Positions 6,699 to 15,644 of a DNA stretch of 24,482 bases are shown piece after piece; within the stretch, counting starts at the first letter, position 1; every line of letters begins with the position of its first letter. The position numbers and the translations under genes were made by a program. Location: the NCBI GenBank assembly GCA_004557655.1, contig SFGJ01000020.1, forward strand, positions 1 through 24,482. Direction: 5' to 3'. The notes beneath the pieces are model-generated. The model was given only the letters and a program-made list of their open reading frames with translations. It was not told the origin of the DNA and did not search any database. Source of the DNA: Clostridiales bacterium. GTDB taxonomy: Bacteria > Bacillota > Clostridia > Oscillospirales > Oscillospiraceae.

Positions 6699-7837
6699 TG
6701 AAGGGTGCAGGGAGGACACTGACGGTCGCAGAGGGCGCGGCAATGATTTGCGGCACCGGTATCGGCAGCGGTGTCATGGCGATCCCCTGTCTGATCAAGA
6801 GCGCGGGAGTGATAGGCGGACTGCTGGCTTTTGCCGCGGCCTTCGCACTGAGTGCCGTCATGCACTGCCTGACGGCAGACATGGTGATCAACTCCGGCGA
6901 GCATGAGATTCCCCGCATTTTCAGCTGCCTGCTGCCGCCGGGGAAACGGAAGCGTCAGGCGGAACTGCTGTTCTTTGTCCTGACAGCACTTATGCTGACG
7001 GCCAACATCTCCGCGTACATACTGGGCGGCGCAGAGGTTCTGTGCGCCCTGCTGCCTGTTCCCGTGACAGCGGGAAAGCTGCTGTTTTTTGCCGCTGCCG
7101 CCCTTCCTGTAATGCTGGGGCTGCGCGCTGTCGGAATGAGTGAAAAATGGCTTGTGGCTGCTATCGGCGTACTGCTGGCCGTCATAACTGCATTTGCCCT
7201 TACAAAAGCGGAGGGCACGCTTCCCCAGTGCGGCAGCCTGCGCGCCGCACTGGGCGCATTCAGTATGCTCATGTTCTCGCTGACGGCGCTGTTCGCTGTG
7301 CCGGAGCTGGCGCGGGGTATGCGCAACGATGCCTGCCGGATAAAAAGAGCCATTTTGGGAGGGCTTTTTGCCAATCTGATGGTCTGCCTGCTGATCTGCG
7401 TGTCCACCATTGCTGCGTCTGAGGAGGTCACGGAGATGGCAGGCGTAGGACTGCGCAATGCCCTCGGACCGGTGGCGGGTGTTTGTGCCGACCTGTTTAT
7501 TCTGCTGGCTCTACTCACGTCATTTTTTGTGCTGGCCTTTTCACTGACGGGTATCATTTCCGGGCAATTCCACATGAAACGGCGTACAAGCCTTGCGGCG
7601 GTCACGCTGCCGGCGTTGTTGGCAGCGTTTATTCCGTCATCGTCCTTCGTGGATATGGCGAAGGTCGCCGGAGGCATCGTATCGCTTCTTATTTCTATAC
7701 TGTTGGTCCCGGCCTATTGTAGATCGGTGCAGCTGACGGGCTGCTCTGCGGTAACGGGGCGCTGGGGACAGAGCCGGGCGCTTTTGATCTGCGCGATCGT
7801 CGGAAGTCTTTTGGTGATCGTCGGTATTTTTTGTTGA
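6698..7837 (+). CDS. APC-superfamily permease, resembling aromatic/hydroxy amino acid transporters
   Basis: This protein of 379 residues is almost wholly hydrophobic, with about ten or eleven membrane segments. The first segment carries GTGIGSGVMAIPCLIKSAG, the GxGxGxxxxP-type motif seen in the HAAAP/Aa_trans and related amino acid permeases, where the unwound first helix binds substrate. The start is GTG at 6698, sharing one base with the stop of the phosphatase gene (TAGTG), with a GGAGG 10 bases upstream, so translation is coupled. It belongs to the operon behind operator B. Substrate cannot be told; a transporter coupled to a signalling phosphatase could also act as a sensor. The alternative is another APC subfamily. 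Confidence 0.72.
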   Translation: MKGAGRTLTVAEGAAMICGTGIGSGVMAIPCLIKSAGVIGGLLAFAAAFALSAVMHCLTADMVINSGEHEIPRIFSCLLPPGKRKRQAELLFFVLTALMLTANISAYILGGAEVLCALLPVPVTAGKLLFFAAAALPVMLGLRAVGMSEKWLVAAIGVLLAVITAFALTKAEGTLPQCGSLRAALGAFSMLMFSLTALFAVPELARGMRNDACRIKRAILGGLFANLMVCLLICVSTIAASEEVTEMAGVGLRNALGPVAGVCADLFILLALLTSFFVLAFSLTGIISGQFHMKRRTSLAAVTLPALLAAFIPSSSFVDMAKVAGGIVSLLISILLVPAYCRSVQLTGCSAVTGRWGQSRALLICAIVGSLLVIVGIFC

Positions 7838-7846
7838 GGTGACCAC

Positions 7847-8893
7847 ATGCTGGTAAAAGAGAAACAATTTGAGATCGTCAAAGCAGCGCCCGGCGACAGC
7901 GAGGACATACGAAGAATGTTTGAGAGCATTCGCTTCCATACCGCCATCGATCTGCAGTTCCGCCGCGGTAATGATCCGTACCGTTCCTTTCAGGAGGAGG
8001 ATGACGGCGCGGTGGTATTGCTGCTGAAGGACAGGCTCGCCGACAGGACGGTCGGTATGGGCGCAGCGTCCTTCCATCGCGTGTATCTGGGCGGCGAAAT
8101 GTGCCGCGGCGCGTATCTGAACGGATTGAAGCTGCTGCCGGAATACCACAAGCGGCTGCGCGTTTTGCCGGAGGCGTTTCGCCGTCTTCGGCAGGAAATA
8201 CAGGGCGAAGCGGATATATGCTATGCCGCCGTGCTGCGGCACAACATGTCGGTGCAGCATCTGTTTGAAAAGCCGCACCGTTCCCTTCCCCGGTTTGAAA
8301 AGCAGGGGCTGTACACCTCGTTTCTGATCTCTCCCGGCAGGAAAAGCGGGCTGCCGCTGGAAAAGGGCGGCGCGGCGGAGCTGGATGCCTTTTACGCTCG
8401 CTGGTTGCCGATGTACGACCTTGCGCCCCTGAACCGGAATATGGCGGGACTTACCGATGAGGATTTCATTGTTTGGCGGGAAGGGGGCCGTATTCTGGCG
8501 GCCTGTGCGCTGCTAGATGATCACAGAAACAAAAACTATTACCTATGCGGGTACAGTGGCGCGTTCAGGATTCTGCCCGGATTACCCACGCGGCTGTTGG
8601 GATATCCGGCGGTTCCCAAGACAGGACAGACGGTGGACAGCGTCAGCCTGTCCATGCTGCTGTTCGACCCGGCGGTAGACACGGCAGGGCGGGCACACTT
8701 CATCCGATCGGCTTCGTCCTTTGCCCGGGGACACGAGGTCGTTATGGTGGGACTTGCGGAAAACAATCCCACCTATCAGGCGTTTCGCAGACTGCGTCAT
8801 GTGCCGTTCAGCAGCATTCTGTACACCGTGGATATGGGCGGCGAGATGAAGCTCGGTGCTCGTCCTATCTATCTGGATGTGGCGTATATGTAA
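7847..8893 (+). CDS. GNAT-like acyltransferase family protein (two-lobed)
   Basis: The 348-residue protein begins FEIVKAAPGDSEDIRRMFESI, typical of the first strand and helix of GNAT N-acetyltransferases, followed by GAVVLLLKDRLADRTVGMGA and a YLNGLKLLPEYHKRLRVLPEAF stretch that fits the acetyl-CoA-binding strand and helix. The C-terminal half (about 210-345) looks like a second GNAT-like lobe ending VVMVGLAENNPTYQAFRRLRHVPF. Two-lobed GNAT proteins of this size occur in Clostridia without known substrates. The gene follows the permease stop by 9 bases, and its ribosome site (GAGGTG) overlaps that stop, so it is in the same operon. A function in small-molecule or peptide acylation is possible but not shown. 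Confidence 0.65.
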   Translation: MLVKEKQFEIVKAAPGDSEDIRRMFESIRFHTAIDLQFRRGNDPYRSFQEEDDGAVVLLLKDRLADRTVGMGAASFHRVYLGGEMCRGAYLNGLKLLPEYHKRLRVLPEAFRRLRQEIQGEADICYAAVLRHNMSVQHLFEKPHRSLPRFEKQGLYTSFLISPGRKSGLPLEKGGAAELDAFYARWLPMYDLAPLNRNMAGLTDEDFIVWREGGRILAACALLDDHRNKNYYLCGYSGAFRILPGLPTRLLGYPAVPKTGQTVDSVSLSMLLFDPAVDTAGRAHFIRSASSFARGHEVVMVGLAENNPTYQAFRRLRHVPFSSILYTVDMGGEMKLGARPIYLDVAYM

Positions 8894-8944
8894 GAAGCGA
8901 ATACCGGAGCGGGCAAAAACAGAAACGAGAGAGAGAAGCAACGC

Positions 8945-9904
8945 GTGAAGTGGTTTGGATTGACATTGCTGTGCATTCTTTGCTGGAGCACAACAGATCT
9001 GTTTTATAAAAAAGGATCAGAACTGACGGATAAGCTGTCCCACCTGAAGATCATGGTATGGCTGGGCATCATCATGGCGATTGCAGCCGTGCTTCTGCTG
9101 CCGCTGTCGGAAATGCAGATGTCTCCGATAGGGTTGATCATATACTACAGGGAGTACATCCCCATGGCGGCACTGTATGTGGCGGCACTGATGTGCGGAA
9201 CGGTCGGTGCTCGGTATCTGGACGCATCCGTGGCTTCGCCCCTGGAGAATGTGGATGGTGCGGTGGCAGCGGTAATATTGCTGGTGTACTTTGCCGCTAC
9301 CGGACGGTTGGGCGAGGGGGCACGCATCACGCCGTGGAATGTGAGCAGCATCTTTTTTGTGACGGCGGGAGTGATACTGCTGGGTGTGCAGGAGCATCGC
9401 ATGGCAAGCAGCGAACGGAATGTACCGGAGATACAGAGAAAGCATCCGCTGGGTGCACTGGCGTTCATATTTCCCATCCTCTATACATTGGTGGACGCAG
9501 GAGCGATGGTGTTTGACAGCGTTGTGCTGGCTGGCGGGGATGAGGCGTTTATGGGGCAGTTCGATCTGCTGATCTGCGAGAGTTTATTATTTGCGCTGGC
9601 AGGGGTCCTATCGTGGCTGTATATGCTGACGGTGAAGAAAACCGTATATGACCCATTCAGAAAGGACGAGCTTGTTAAGTGCGGCGCGGCACTGACAGAA
9701 ACAACGGGAAATGTATTCTACGCCATGGCGACAGTCGCCGGCCCGCTTCTGACGCCCGCAGTGACCACCGGTTACTGCGGGCTGACCATCCTGGGCGCGC
9801 GGCTTTTTCTGAAGGAAAGGCTGACGGGTTGGCAGTACCTGTGCCTCGCGCTGGTGCTGATAGGTATCCTGCTGTCCGCCCTGTCGGAGATCGCTGCAGG
9901 ATGA
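8945..9904 (+). CDS. EamA/DMT-family transporter
   Basis: The 319-residue protein has ten hydrophobic segments in two five-helix halves, as in the drug/metabolite transporter family: the first half starts LLCILCWSTTDLFYKKGSE and the second ends TPAVTTGYCGLTILGARLFLKERLTGWQYL, with the LKERLT block before the last helix being highly typical of EamA domains. It probably exports or imports a small metabolite; the substrate is unknown. The start is GTG at 8945 after a purine-rich but weak GAGAGAG site. It sits 51 bases behind the GNAT-like gene with no terminator between them, so it is the likely last gene of the operon that starts at operator B. Confidence 0.8.
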   Translation: MKWFGLTLLCILCWSTTDLFYKKGSELTDKLSHLKIMVWLGIIMAIAAVLLLPLSEMQMSPIGLIIYYREYIPMAALYVAALMCGTVGARYLDASVASPLENVDGAVAAVILLVYFAATGRLGEGARITPWNVSSIFFVTAGVILLGVQEHRMASSERNVPEIQRKHPLGALAFIFPILYTLVDAGAMVFDSVVLAGGDEAFMGQFDLLICESLLFALAGVLSWLYMLTVKKTVYDPFRKDELVKCGAALTETTGNVFYAMATVAGPLLTPAVTTGYCGLTILGARLFLKERLTGWQYLCLALVLIGILLSALSEIAAG

Positions 9905-9947
9905 GATCCGCGCCTCCGCTTCCGCCGGGATGATATTCTCGTGACGG

Positions 9948-9977
9948 TGGACTGCACACAGGCGAGGCGGCTACTAT
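9948..9977 (+). promoter_or_regulatory. Possible promoter for the GAF-ABC/FtsX operon
   Basis: A -10-like TACTAT (9972-9977) is preceded at 18 bases by TGGACT (9948-9953), a poor match to the -35 consensus. The 93-base gap between the EamA gene and the GAF-ABC gene shows no clear terminator. The SARP-type heptamers seen at five other promoters are not present at the required positions, so this unit appears to be outside that regulon. Confidence 0.35.
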
Positions 9978-9996
9978 TTATCAGAGAGGAAAGAAC

Positions 9997-11187
9997 ATGG
10001 TAGACAATATATTATTTAAGCATTTTAAGGCCATCGGCGACATCAAGTCCGTCATCAACGGCGCGTCCGACATCGAGGATGCCCTGCACAAGTGCGTAGA
10101 CATTATCCGGGAGGTCAGCGGCGCTGAGACCGCCGTCATCTGGTACTTCGACAAGGACGGCGACAAGCTGCTGCACCCCACCTATGCCAAGGGCGCGCAT
10201 ACCTTCGTCGAGGGGGCGGTCGCTTCGGGAGAGGGCCTCGTGGGGCAGGTGTTCAGCACCGGCGAGGCGCTGTTTCTGCCCGAGGGCGACCCGGCGGAGC
10301 ATATCCGATCCTTGATCTGCGTGCCGCTGGAAAACCGGTACGAGACGCTGGGCTGCATCCAGTTCATTGACAGGGCGGACGGCGGTGCGTTCTCCCGTGA
10401 GGACGCCGACGTGTGCGAGATCATGGGCATGCTGGCGGCCACCGCCATCGACGAGAGCGGCCTGGACGTGGGCATCAGCCAGAACCGGCCGGTGATATTG
10501 TCCCTGCGGAAGGTCATCAAGGAGTTCAAAAACGGCGACACCATCTCCCGTGTGCTCAAGGGCATCGATCTGGATGTGTACGAGGGCGAGCTGCTGGTGG
10601 TGCTGGGCGAATCCGGCTGCGGTAAGTCCACCATGCTGAATATCATCGGCGGCATGGACCACCTGACCGACGGCGAATTCCGCTTTCGCGGCGAGGACTA
10701 TTCTCACGCGCCGGAGGACGTCATGACCGAGTATCGCCGCCAGCACATCGGCTTTATTTTCCAATCCTATAACCTGATGCCCAACCTGACGGCACTGCAG
10801 AACCTGCAGTTCATCGCCGAGTTGAAGGAGGACTCCGGCGACCCGGAGGAGGCACTGGAATGGGTGGGTCTCAGTTCCCGCCGCAACAGCTATCCCTCCC
10901 AAATGAGCGGCGGCCAGCAGCAGAGGGTGTCCATCGCCCGCGCACTGGTAAAGCGCCCCGGCCTCATCCTTGCCGACGAGCCCACGGCGGCGCTGGACTA
11001 CACCACCGGAATCGAGGTGCTGACGCTGATCGAAAAGGTCGTGTCCGGCGGCACCAGCATAGTCATGGTCACCCACAACGAGGAGATCACCCGGATGGCA
11101 GATCGCGTGATCCGCATGCGCGACGGCTATATCGACGAGGTGATGGTAAACCGCCATCCAGTCAAGGCCGCCGAGCTGGTCTGGTAA
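9997..11187 (+). CDS. GAF domain fused to a MacB/LolD-type ABC ATPase
   Basis: Residues about 15-160 form a GAF sensor domain (DIEDALHKCVDIIREVSGAE, GLVGQVFSTGEAL, SLICVPLENRYETLGCIQFID). Residues about 168-396 form an ABC ATPase of the MacB/LolD group: Walker A GESGCGKST, Q-loop FIFQSYNLMPNLTALQN, signature MSGGQQQR, Walker B LILADEPTAALD and switch histidine VTHN. GAF domains bind small ligands such as cyclic nucleotides, so the ATPase may be gated by a cytoplasmic signal; fusions of GAF in front of a LolD-type ATPase are unusual. The downstream gene, 10 bases away, encodes the FtsX-type permease partner. The start ATG has an AGAGAGGA site 5 bases upstream. All catalytic motifs are intact. 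Confidence 0.87.
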   Translation: MVDNILFKHFKAIGDIKSVINGASDIEDALHKCVDIIREVSGAETAVIWYFDKDGDKLLHPTYAKGAHTFVEGAVASGEGLVGQVFSTGEALFLPEGDPAEHIRSLICVPLENRYETLGCIQFIDRADGGAFSREDADVCEIMGMLAATAIDESGLDVGISQNRPVILSLRKVIKEFKNGDTISRVLKGIDLDVYEGELLVVLGESGCGKSTMLNIIGGMDHLTDGEFRFRGEDYSHAPEDVMTEYRRQHIGFIFQSYNLMPNLTALQNLQFIAELKEDSGDPEEALEWVGLSSRRNSYPSQMSGGQQQRVSIARALVKRPGLILADEPTAALDYTTGIEVLTLIEKVVSGGTSIVMVTHNEEITRMADRVIRMRDGYIDEVMVNRHPVKAAELVW

Positions 11188-11197
11188 AGGGGGCACT

Positions 11198-14100
11198 ATG
11201 AAAAAGACACGGTGGATCGTCCTGCTTCGGGACATCCGTAAAACATGGGTATCCTTTCTCTCCATCATCGTATTCGTGTCGCTGGGCGTGGCGATTTTTC
11301 TGGGCATCAAGTGGAACGAGCCGGCGCTAAGCCAAGCCATGGATCGCTATCTGGACGAGCACCGGTACCACGATCTGCAGATGGTGTTTCCCTACGGCTT
11401 CACGGAGGACGACGCGGCGGCTGTGGCCGCGCTGGACGGCGTGTCCGCCGTGGAGGGTGCCTACAATGCCTACGGCACCGCCCAGGTGGGCGGCGACCGC
11501 TGCATATTGAATATCCAGTCTCTTACCGACACCATGGATCACGCCGAGGTGCTGGAGGGTGAGCTGCCCGCCGCGGCGGACGAGGTGGCGGTGGAGCGGC
11601 TGCTGGCCGAGGCGCTGGAACTGCACCTTGGGGACACCCTCCCCATCAGCGCTCTGCGGGGTGGAAAGCCCTGCCTGAAAAACAGCGAATTTACCATCAC
11701 CGCCATCGTGGAGCACCCCTCCTTTACCCGCACGGAGACGGACTACTCCCGCGGCTTCACCGACATCGGCGACGGTTCGGCAGACGGCTATGTCCTCGTC
11801 GCCAAGACCGCCTTTGACACGGAAATGTATGACGGCTGCTTTTCTCAGCTGCTGATACGCGGAACGGGGCTGGATGCACTGAACTCTCTGGGCAGCGTGT
11901 ACCAGCAGAAGGCGGGTGCCCTGAAGGAAAAGCTGGAAGCGCTGGGCGCGCAACGGGCTGCCCTGCGCAGTGACGATCTGTATGACCGTGCCGGCGAGCA
12001 GATCGCCGATGCGGAGCAGGAACTGGCGGACGGTCAGCAGGAGCTGGAGAGTGGGAAGCAGGAATACGCCGACGGTGAGAAGAGACTGGACGCTGCCAAA
12101 GTGCAGATCGCCGATGGTGAAAAGCAGATCGCGGAAAACGAAAAGAAACTGGCCGACGGCAAGCAACAGTACGCGGACGGACTGGCGGCGTATGCCGACG
12201 GCGCGGCGCAGTTGCGGGCGGGCCGGGCCACACTGACGGCGGAATTGGAGGAAAACGGCTATCCCACCGACCTGGACGAAGCGGAAAAGCAGCTGAAAAC
12301 GGATCGGGAAAAGGCTGCCGACATCAAAGACCTGCTGATGCGCACGCTGACGCAGGTGGAGCTATATAATGAGGACCACGATAGTGCCAGCGAGGAGGAA
12401 ATCAAACAGATACTCGTGGATACGCTGGAGCTTCTGGGCGTTTCCGAGGACATCAACGTCGAGACAACGCAGGACGCCAAGAAAGCCGTTGAAAAAGCGC
12501 AGGAATATCTGAAAAAATACGGCAGCGACGCCGTCGTGACCGCAACCGTCAATGTCCTGCTGCCGTACCTGAAGCTCACCGCCGATCAGGCGGGCGTAAA
12601 CACGCTGCTGGGACGGCTGGATGCGGCGGATATTCTCCTCGCGTCCTATACGATGCTGGATAAGGACACACGGCTCACGCTCCTTATGACCATCGTGGTC
12701 AACGAGAATCCCGACCTGTCCGTGGCACCGGAGACGCTGCAGGCGCTCATAGATGTGGTGGATGACTCCCTCGCCCAGCTGGACAAGGGGCTTAAGGGCA
12801 TCGCCGACTACCGCGCCGGCGCAGCGGCGCTGTCCGCCGCTTCGGCACGACTGGCGGAGGCCAGCCGTCAGATCGAGGAGGGCGAGCAGCAGCTGGCGGA
12901 CGCGAAGAAAAAGCTGGCGCAGGCGAAGCGTGACTACGCCGCCGGCACACAGAAGCTGGCGCAGGCGCGGCAGGATATCGCCGACGGTGAGCAGACGCTG
13001 GCGGAGAACACTCGGCTGCTGGCCGATGCCCAGGCGGAGCTGGAGGACTTCGTCCGCTATGAACAATGGACGGTACAGATCCGCACGGACAATCCCAGCG
13101 TTGCCACAGCGAAGTTCTACGCCCAGTCCAGCCGTAGACTGTGCTATTCCATGGCACTGCTGTTTGTGTTCGTGGGGCTGATGGTGTGCTTCACCTCCAT
13201 CACCCGCAGCATCAACGAGTCTCAAACCATTGCCGGCGTACAGAAGGCGCTGGGCTTCCGGAGCCGTGAGATACTGGCGCACTACATGGCCTACTCCCTC
13301 CTCGCCGCCGCCATCGGCGTGCTGGTGGGCTATGCCCTCGGCTTTTTCGGCATCGAATCCGTGGTCAACGACGCTTACGCCAAGCTGTATGTCATCGGCG
13401 CCATTACTAATGTGTATGTCGTGCCGGAGGCACTGGTCATCGCCGTGGTGGAGTTGGCACTCATCGCTCTGGCCACATGGCTGCCCTGCCGCAAGCTGCT
13501 GCGGCGTCCCGCCGTAGAGCTGCTGAAGGGAGAGAACTACGCCGGCGGGCGCACCCGCTTCTATGAAAAGTGGCGCGTCTGGCAGCGCATGAGCCTTTAC
13601 ACCCAGACCACCGTCAACAACCTGATGAACGACGGCGCGCGGATCATCGCCACGCTGGTAGGCATTACGGGCTGTACGGCGCTGATCGTCATGTCTCTGT
13701 CGTTGCGATCCTCCATTTTGAGCACCCCTGTCCGCCATTTTGAGCGCATCTGGATCTACGACGCCAGCCTTGTCAGCGACACCGCTGTTCCCGGCGGCCA
13801 TCAGGCGCCGGAACAGGTGCTGGACGAGTCCGGCGCGGACTACACCTCCGTGCGGCGGGAGGCCGTCTATATCCGTGACGAAACCGGCACCCTCAATAAG
13901 GCAGATCTCATCGTCCCGGAGGATGCCGAGGATCTGCGGGCGTTCATCCATCTGGACGATTACAGAACGGGGCGGCCCCTGTCCCTGACGGATGACGGCG
14001 TCATCGTCAGCTACACCTACGCCAAGCACTACGGCCTGAAGGCCGGAGACACTCTGCACCTGCTGGACACGGCCGGCCGCAGCCATGACTGCGTGGTATC

Positions 14101-14719
14101 CGGCATCAGCCAGCACTATCTGTCCTCCATGCAGGTGGTCATGACCCCCTCCTGCTACCAGCACCTAATGGGCTGGGCGGCGCAGAGCAACACCCTGTAC
14201 CTCCGCTACGGCGCCGCGGACAGAAACGCCGTAGCGCAGAAACTACAGACCACCGAGGGCTACTTTTCCCTGACGGACGAGAGTGCCAAGTGGATCGCCA
14301 AGTTCCAGGAGTTCTCCGGCTCCGTCATGCTTGTGGTTTACATCGGGCTGTCTCTGTCCGTCACCATGGCACTGCTGGTGCTGCTGAACCTGAACATCGT
14401 CTGCGTCAACGAAAAGACCAACGAACTGGTGGTCATGCGCATCAACGGCTTCTCCATCCGCGCCGTCAAGGCGTACCTCTACCGCGACAACATTGTGCTG
14501 ACGGCTTTGGGCATACTGGGCGGCGTGGGCATCGGTTTGGCTCTGGGCAGGTGTGTGTTGGAGATCCTGCAGAAGATCGGCGACAATTTCTACACCACGC
14601 CCAATCTGACTGACTGCCTGATTGGGGCAGGGCTGGCGGCACTCTTCTCGCTGGCCACCAACCTCATCGCCCTGCGGCGGGTGAACACCCTGTCCGTTTC
14701 CGACCTGAGTCGCGTGTAG
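11198..14719 (+). CDS. Large FtsX/MacB-type ABC permease with long extracellular coiled coils
   Basis: The 1173-residue protein is the permease for the preceding ATPase. It has a first membrane helix (about 16-36, FLSIIVFVSLGVAIFLGI), a very long extracellular region to about residue 645, three helices forming the first FtsX core (about 650-780, including TIAGVQKALGFRSREIL), a single helix near 830 opening the second copy, another extracellular part, and three final helices (about 1045-1165). The extracellular region contains two blocks of repeated short units (ADGEKQIAENEKKLADGKQ and QLADAKKKLAQAKRDYAAG types), giving long coiled coils like those of YhgE/Pip proteins. Such Bacillota permeases move lipids or peptides or transmit force rather than import nutrients. 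AAAGGGGG precedes the ATG. No strong forward terminator follows. Confidence 0.87.
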   Translation: MKKTRWIVLLRDIRKTWVSFLSIIVFVSLGVAIFLGIKWNEPALSQAMDRYLDEHRYHDLQMVFPYGFTEDDAAAVAALDGVSAVEGAYNAYGTAQVGGDRCILNIQSLTDTMDHAEVLEGELPAAADEVAVERLLAEALELHLGDTLPISALRGGKPCLKNSEFTITAIVEHPSFTRTETDYSRGFTDIGDGSADGYVLVAKTAFDTEMYDGCFSQLLIRGTGLDALNSLGSVYQQKAGALKEKLEALGAQRAALRSDDLYDRAGEQIADAEQELADGQQELESGKQEYADGEKRLDAAKVQIADGEKQIAENEKKLADGKQQYADGLAAYADGAAQLRAGRATLTAELEENGYPTDLDEAEKQLKTDREKAADIKDLLMRTLTQVELYNEDHDSASEEEIKQILVDTLELLGVSEDINVETTQDAKKAVEKAQEYLKKYGSDAVVTATVNVLLPYLKLTADQAGVNTLLGRLDAADILLASYTMLDKDTRLTLLMTIVVNENPDLSVAPETLQALIDVVDDSLAQLDKGLKGIADYRAGAAALSAASARLAEASRQIEEGEQQLADAKKKLAQAKRDYAAGTQKLAQARQDIADGEQTLAENTRLLADAQAELEDFVRYEQWTVQIRTDNPSVATAKFYAQSSRRLCYSMALLFVFVGLMVCFTSITRSINESQTIAGVQKALGFRSREILAHYMAYSLLAAAIGVLVGYALGFFGIESVVNDAYAKLYVIGAITNVYVVPEALVIAVVELALIALATWLPCRKLLRRPAVELLKGENYAGGRTRFYEKWRVWQRMSLYTQTTVNNLMNDGARIIATLVGITGCTALIVMSLSLRSSILSTPVRHFERIWIYDASLVSDTAVPGGHQAPEQVLDESGADYTSVRREAVYIRDETGTLNKADLIVPEDAEDLRAFIHLDDYRTGRPLSLTDDGVIVSYTYAKHYGLKAGDTLHLLDTAGRSHDCVVSGISQHYLSSMQVVMTPSCYQHLMGWAAQSNTLYLRYGAADRNAVAQKLQTTEGYFSLTDESAKWIAKFQEFSGSVMLVVYIGLSLSVTMALLVLLNLNIVCVNEKTNELVVMRINGFSIRAVKAYLYRDNIVLTALGILGGVGIGLALGRCVLEILQKIGDNFYTTPNLTDCLIGAGLAALFSLATNLIALRRVNTLSVSDLSRV

Positions 14720-14731
14720 GAAACGCAAAAA

Positions 14732-14757
14732 ACCACCGGGGAGCCGTCCCCGGTGGT
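14732..14757 (-). terminator. Intrinsic terminator of the HTH-regulator unit
   Basis: A perfect 11-base stem (ACCACCGGGGA with TCCCCGGTGGT) and a 4-base loop are followed on the minus strand by six T (plus-strand A run 14727-14732). It ends leftward transcription from the HTH gene; on the plus strand there is no T run, so it is at best weak for the FtsX transcript. Confidence 0.85.
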
Positions 14758-14777
14758 CAGGCGGTGGATACCGCATC

Positions 14778-14999
14778 TTATTCGTCGTCGCCCTCCGGGC
14801 TGTACTCCAGAATATCCCCCGGCTGGCACCGCAGCACCTGGCAGATGGCCGCAAGGGTGGAGAACCGTATGGCGCTGATGTGTCCGTTCTTCATCTTGGA
14901 GAGATTGACATTGGCTACGCCCACTTTTTCTGACAGCTCGTTCAGGATCATTTTTCGGTCGGCCATTACCCGGTCAAGCCGCAATACAATGTGTCCCAT
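14778..14999 (-). CDS. Small Cro/C1-type HTH regulator (YozG-like)
   Basis: This 73-residue protein is a single helix-turn-helix domain: MILNELSEKVGVANVNLSKMKNG is the HTH (recognition helix around NVNLSKMKNG), followed by IRFSTLAAICQVLRCQPGDILEY, the usual tail of the HTH_26/YozG group. Genes of this type normally sit beside a DUF2975 membrane protein, and here a DUF2975 remnant ends 12 bases upstream on the same strand, so they were one operon. The start ATG at 14999 has AGGAG 8 bases before it, and the gene ends before a strong terminator. Because the DUF2975 gene has lost its 5' end, the original promoter is probably gone and expression is uncertain. Confidence 0.85.
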   Translation of the reverse strand: MGHIVLRLDRVMADRKMILNELSEKVGVANVNLSKMKNGHISAIRFSTLAAICQVLRCQPGDILEYSPEGDDE

Positions 15000-15011
15000 A
15001 GAGCAATCTCC

Positions 15012-15340
15012 TCACAGGGTCTCATCCGACTCCTTCTGGAGCTGGACACCGTAGCGGAACACCGTTACAAGGCACATGGTGACGGCAAAGGCAACGAGAA
15101 TGCCCCACTGGACAGAGATCCCGGCGCTTCCGCCGGCGGACAGGAACCGCACCGCCAGCGTTTCCCCGATGCTGGCAAATAACGCAACGGGCAGCAGAGA
15201 ATATCCGAACATCCGCAGCTTGGAGACAAAGTCCTCACAGAATGGGGAAGTGCACACGGACAGTATCCGAAAGAGTTTCCGCAGCATCAGCAGCGCCGCA
15301 GCCACAGAGGCGGCAGCGCTGCGGCCTTTAGACAGCTCAG
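15012..15340 (-). pseudogene. DUF2975 membrane protein, 5'-truncated remnant
   Basis: The C-terminal about 105 codons of a DUF2975 protein are recognisable: a helix near AALLMLRKLFRIL, then PFCEDFVSKLRMFGYSLLPVAL, a last helix, and the ending VTVFRYGVQLQKESDETL, which is typical of the family's C-terminus. The family is normally about 150-200 residues with four membrane segments; here the first two are missing. Upstream of about 15340 the frame stays open only as a shadow of a surface-protein fragment on the other strand. There is no convincing start; an in-frame ATG lies near 15288 without a ribosome site. I read this as the product of a deletion or rearrangement ending near 15340-15350. Confidence 0.65.
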
Positions 15341-15345
15341 CACCC

Positions 15346-15626
15346 GACCGGTAAGCGGTGCGGCAACAGATGGTACCTACTATCTGGATACGACGAATCA
15401 CCTGATCTATGTGTATACCCAGAAGTTCTCCACCTACGCCATCGGCTATACTGTACCGTCCTCCGGTGGCGGCAGCAGCGGCAGCGGCGGATCTTCCGGC
15501 GGCACCCGCGGCACGGTGAAATCCTCCAAGACTGCCGATGCGGGCATCTCCCTGTACGCCGGCATGGCCGTGGCGTCCCTGCTGGGCAGCGGCGTGGTGT
15601 TCAGCCGCAAGCGCAAGGATTTCTGA
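15346..15626 (+). pseudogene. C-terminal remnant of a cell-surface protein
   Basis: The frame reads ATDGTYYLDTTNHLIYVYTQ, then KFSTYAIGYTV, which resembles the tail of repeat-containing surface proteins of Clostridia. A Gly/Ser linker (SSGGGSSGSGGSSGG) and a C-terminal anchor follow: TADAG, a hydrophobic helix (about ISLYAGMAVASLLGSGVVF) and the basic tail SRKRKDF. This looks like a membrane or sortase-type anchor, but no LPxTG is present. There is no start codon with a ribosome site; the recognisable part begins abruptly near 15350, directly against the 5' truncated DUF2975 remnant on the other strand. A GTG at 15411 opens a 71-codon frame but lacks a Shine-Dalgarno. A strong terminator follows the stop. 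Confidence 0.6.
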
Positions 15627-15644
15627 TAGTTTCCCCGCACAACG

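Noticed and set aside
4839..6743. A 634-codon minus-strand open frame opposite the SpoIIE-type phosphatase
   Set aside because: It is an antisense shadow of a motif-complete gene and shows no domain, start signal or plausible composition.
9946..9977. A possible sixth SARP-type site before the GAF-ABC gene (CTGCACA upstream of TACTAT)
   Set aside because: There is one heptamer-like word only, with no 11-base partner, and it is not 8 bases from the -10 box.
12000..13060. Repeated short units in the FtsX gene as possible DNA repeats or CRISPR-like array
   Set aside because: The repetition is at protein level (coiled-coil units of variable spelling), not uniform direct DNA repeats with spacers.
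12362..14164. A 600-codon minus-strand open frame opposite the FtsX permease
   Set aside because: It shadows the permease and has no recognisable domain; the FtsX reading has membrane segments and coils as expected.
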